The notes beneath the pieces were generated by a model. That model saw nothing but the letters and a program-made list of their open reading frames with translations, was not told the origin of the DNA and ran no database searches. A DNA stretch of 64,000 bases, from positions 1 through 64,000 of the forward strand of contig UCEY01000026.1 in the NCBI GenBank assembly GCA_900471605.1, read 5' to 3'. Every line of letters begins with the position of its first letter. Positions within the stretch are counted from its first letter, which is position 1. Position numbers and translations under genes: made by a program. The DNA is from Hyphomicrobiales bacterium (lineage in GTDB: Bacteria; Pseudomonadota; Alphaproteobacteria; Rhizobiales; Rhizobiaceae). Positions 60,510-64,000 of the stretch are shown here, one piece after another.

Positions 60510-61040
60510 GCAGCAGGTCCTTTTCTCTCTGTCCGTGTTCAGCGGCGGACAGCATCATAGTGTAGCCCCGAAGGGCGGCGGCAGGCAGCTTTAAGAAAGG
60601 GTCCCTGTCTTTACCGCGATGACCGGCAGGAATTGCTTTGAAATCTCCGCCCCCGGCCTATCGCCCGAAGTCTTAGCGCCTTCGGAACGCGTCATTATAG
60701 GTCTTCCCATGCTCGTAAATTGCCCGAACTTGCACAGAGTGCTGTGTTTATCGAAAATTGGCAAGAAAAAGTTTTTTGAACCATCGCCACAATGAGAAAT
60801 TGCAAATTGCCGGAACGCCTGAAAATGCGGGGTTTGCGCCTTTCCATCGCGCCTCCGCGACCCAATTCATCGCTGGCAATGCTTTGTTTACCCTATTCTG
60901 TGCCATTTTGGCGCAAATGGCGCGAAAAGAAAAAAATTCGTCGCTCATGTATTTTGGGGGCGCGTCAGAGGACCTTGCGCGGAGTCCTTGAGGACCCGCG
61001 GCGGCGGTCGATCGTTGCGTAAAAGCCCTGGCTTGCCGCC
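60510..61040. other. 531-bp intergenic region with AT-rich island and probable cspA leader
   Basis: No gene could be supported. On the minus strand a perfect TATAAT occurs at 60699-60694, which would place the cspA transcript start near 60687 and give a leader of roughly 175 bases; no good -35 is seen. The part at 60700-60960 is markedly richer in A and T than its surroundings, with runs such as GAAAAAGTTTTTTG, and holds only weak open frames without ribosome sites. The start of the next gene's 3' end is at 61041. Confidence 0.4.
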
Positions 61041-61991
61041 TTATTCGCCGCCGGATTGCCGGCGGCCGAAGGTGCGGGCGGGTCTCGCGGATACCGGCTT
61101 GACGAGGACCGGAGGAGGGGGCGCGGCGGCGGCCCTGCTGGCACCCAGCGTGATGTCGCTAGAACCCGTGTGGAGCGGCGCAAGGTCGGCGAGGTTTTCC
61201 GGAAAGCTCTCGTTGAATGTCGTCGGTGCGAGTTCGGGCCTGGCAAGGGCATAGCCCTGCATCAACGGCACGCCGAGTTCCTCGCAGAGATCCACCTGCC
61301 ACACTTCTTCGAGCCCTTCGAAGATCGGCTCGATACCGTCGTCGAGCATCTGGCCGACGATGACGCGCAGCAGCGCCAAACCGGCGGAATTGTCGAGGAA
61401 GTCGCGGACCCAGGCGGCCTCGAACTTCACATAGTCCGGCCTGATGCGCTTCAGCCGATCGAGGTCGGAATCGCGCGCGCCGTAATCGTCGATGGCGATG
61501 CGGAAGCCGACTGCCCGCATGTGTTCGGTAAAGGCGACGACGATATCGTCGGCCGCGCCCGATCTTTCGGAGATTTCGCAGACGATGCGATCCGGTGCGA
61601 GGCCGGCTTCGTGGCTGGCGACCTTGATGCGATCGACTTCCTGACGCATTTCCTGCGGCGTGCGGAAGAGGCCGGGATGGAATTTGACGAAAATCCGGGC
61701 GCGCGCGCGGTTCAGCCGGCCAGTGTTGAGGATGTGGATGGTGCGCAGGATGCTGTCGACATCGGCCATGTCGACCGGGGATACGAGCGGAAAGAACTCC
61801 GCCGGCGAGACAGGTTCGGCGTCGCGGGAGGCGCGCAGCAGGCCTTCGAAGGCTTCTATTTCAAGGCCGCTGCCAGGCGCCGAGCGAAAGATCGGCTGCA
61901 GGGCCGATTGCAGCAGGAAGGGGCCGTAGATGGTGGAGAACGACCCGTTGTCGCTGCGAACCAGATTGGCGAAGATGCTTCTCGGCGTCAT
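61041..61991 (-). CDS. EAL-domain protein with degenerate metal site
   Basis: A 316-residue cytoplasmic EAL-like protein. The signature reads E49-G-L; the Asn of the N-x-S-P motif is replaced (FVKFHPGLF, K103 at the Asn position). Other residues are kept: E139 (CEISE), D168-D169 (AIDDYG), K189 (YVKFE), E225 (FEGLEE) and Q245 (MQGYALARP). Loss of the Asn metal ligand suggests weak or no phosphodiesterase activity, so it may be a c-di-GMP receptor or a protein-binding EAL. The C terminus is a Pro/Arg-rich tail (APPPPVLVKPVSARPARTFG). Confidence 0.82.
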   Translation of the reverse strand: MTPRSIFANLVRSDNGSFSTIYGPFLLQSALQPIFRSAPGSGLEIEAFEGLLRASRDAEPVSPAEFFPLVSPVDMADVDSILRTIHILNTGRLNRARARIFVKFHPGLFRTPQEMRQEVDRIKVASHEAGLAPDRIVCEISERSGAADDIVVAFTEHMRAVGFRIAIDDYGARDSDLDRLKRIRPDYVKFEAAWVRDFLDNSAGLALLRVIVGQMLDDGIEPIFEGLEEVWQVDLCEELGVPLMQGYALARPELAPTTFNESFPENLADLAPLHTGSSDITLGASRAAAAPPPPVLVKPVSARPARTFGRRQSGGE

Positions 61992-62143
61992 GCCTGTGTC
62001 CGTCGTTTCCGTTATCCCTCCCTCCTGGTTGTAGCATTCAAGGGTTACGTGGTTGTAAAGAAGGTTTCGAAGGTTTTAATCAGCTTCTTTCATGGCTCAC
62101 ATTCAAGCTTTGTGCTTGAAACGGCGTCACAGTTTAGACATAG

Positions 62144-63409
<1,266 letters not shown>

Positions 63410-63431
63410 GCCGGCCCGACCCGATCAGCAG

Positions 63432-63456
63432 AGCCCGCCGGCGACGGCGGGCTTTT
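63432..63456 (+). terminator. Rho-independent terminator of aatA
   Basis: A 9-bp stem, AGCCCGCCG / CGGCGGGCT, loop GCGA, followed by TTTT. It lies between the convergent ends of aatA and the dehydrogenase gene. Confidence 0.88.
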
Positions 63457-63463
63457 GCGTTCA

Positions 63464-64000
63464 TCAGCTTTTCGTCAGCTTCACGATCGTCGATTCTCCG
63501 CCGCCGCGCTGTTCGGTCACCGCATAAACCGCGCCGTCGGGGCCGACCTTGACGTCGCGGATACGGGCGCCGAGCGGCACGCGTTCCTCATAGGCAACCT
63601 TGTCGCCATCCATATGGACGACCACGATGCCTTGCGCGGCCAGGCCGCCGATCAGGAAGGAGTTCTTCCATTCGGGGATGGCGTCGCCGTCGTAATAGGC
63701 CATGCCGGAGGGGGCGATAACCGGGTCCCAGAAATAGACCGGTTGCTCGGTCTCCTTCATGGCGGTGATGCCCTTGCCGATCGGCCGGCCGCTGTAATCG
63801 ATGCCGTAGGTGACTTCCGGCCAGCCATAGTTCTTGCCGGCCTCCGGGCGGTTCAGTTCGTCGCCGCCGCGCGGTCCGTGTTCGACCGTCCAGAGGCGAC
63901 CCTTGCCGTCAAGCGTGGCGGACTGGAGGTTGCGGTGGCCGAGCGACCAGATTTCCGGCCGGGAGCCCTGCCGGTTGACGAAGGGATTGTCGGGCAGCGC
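63464..64000 (-). CDS. PQQ-dependent aldose sugar dehydrogenase-like protein, C-terminal part (runs off the window)
   Basis: The visible 178 codons encode the C-terminal half of a six-bladed propeller of the YliI/Asd type: NRQGSRPEIWSLGHRNLQSA, TLDGKGRLWTVEHGPRGGDE, LNRPEAGKNYGWPEVTYGID, then PSGMAYYDGDAIPEWKNSFL and GARIRDVKVGPDGAVYAVTE. Such soluble periplasmic enzymes oxidise aldoses using PQQ. The N terminus and signal peptide lie beyond 64000. It ends 8 bp from the aatA terminator. Confidence 0.88.
   Translation of the reverse strand, partial: ALPDNPFVNRQGSRPEIWSLGHRNLQSATLDGKGRLWTVEHGPRGGDELNRPEAGKNYGWPEVTYGIDYSGRPIGKGITAMKETEQPVYFWDPVIAPSGMAYYDGDAIPEWKNSFLIGGLAAQGIVVVHMDGDKVAYEERVPLGARIRDVKVGPDGAVYAVTEQRGGGESTIVKLTKS

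Noticed and set aside
60748..60948. A 66-codon minus-strand frame (MSDEFFSFRAICAK...) and overlapping plus-strand frames in the AT-rich block
   Set aside because: No ribosome site, no family, and composition unlike the neighbouring genes.

Overview
The window reads as a chromosomal segment of an alphaproteobacterium of the Rhizobiales, most probably Rhizobiaceae (Rhizobium, Agrobacterium or Neorhizobium type). The grounds are high GC, dense same-strand operons with ATGA overlaps, RIME-like intergenic repeats, a second long palindromic intergenic element, a ClpS of the second rhizobial type, UbiK next to lgt, and the order lgt-midA-pgeF-M24 peptidase-lipoprotein-prs followed by rplY, pth and ychF. 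I cannot name the species. There is no rRNA or tRNA gene, CRISPR array, prophage or intact insertion sequence. Most of the window is ordinary chromosomal backbone.

Left part (1-16 kb): the start of an ECF sigma factor, a metallophosphoesterase, a Nudix hydrolase, a glutathionyl-hydroquinone reductase type protein, a GNAT acetyltransferase, an MFS transporter and two tandem GNAT paralogues. A four-gene minus-strand operon follows (MoxR ATPase, DUF58, a BatA-N/DUF4159 membrane protein, and a VWA/amidotransferase-like membrane protein). It is divergent from a coupled trio: DUF1285, CoA pyrophosphatase and CCA tRNA nucleotidyltransferase. The MoxR cluster is the best candidate here for a multi-protein system of unknown job.

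Middle-left (16-34 kb): small conserved proteins, hemF, a decayed antitoxin remnant, and soxR facing an MFS exporter across a near-perfect SoxR box inside a 19-bp promoter spacer. Then come trmL and two related ABC exporters, separated by a parD antitoxin whose parE toxin is cut by an in-frame amber codon. The cytochrome bc1 operon petABC ends in a strong terminator and is followed by apt, two coupled MaoC proteins, ychF, an intact vapBC pair and clpS.

Middle-right (34-51 kb): the classic prs / rplY / pth / ychF neighbourhood is present but opened up by two large c-di-GMP genes (HAMP-PAS-GGDEF-EAL and MHYT-GGDEF-EVL), an orphan periplasmic binding protein and a secreted protein of unknown function. 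A lipoprotein with Pro-Asp-Trp repeats ends in a Kazal-like domain. The lgt-midA-pgeF-M24 block follows, with ubiK divergent from it.

Right part (51-64 kb): an ArsR-type regulator divergent from a short-chain dehydrogenase with a candidate operator between them, a 560-bp stretch without a recognisable gene, YbjN-proC-csaA, a MarR / OmpR-type regulator / histidine kinase operon (the first two resemble the PetP/PetR arrangement known beside bc1 genes in Rhodobacter), an SH3/DUF1236 secreted protein, a glyoxalase II-like hydrolase, cspA with a long leader, a degenerate EAL protein, aspartate aminotransferase, and the C-terminal part of a PQQ-type aldose dehydrogenase running off the edge.

All assignments come from reading translated sequence and motifs. 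No database search was run.
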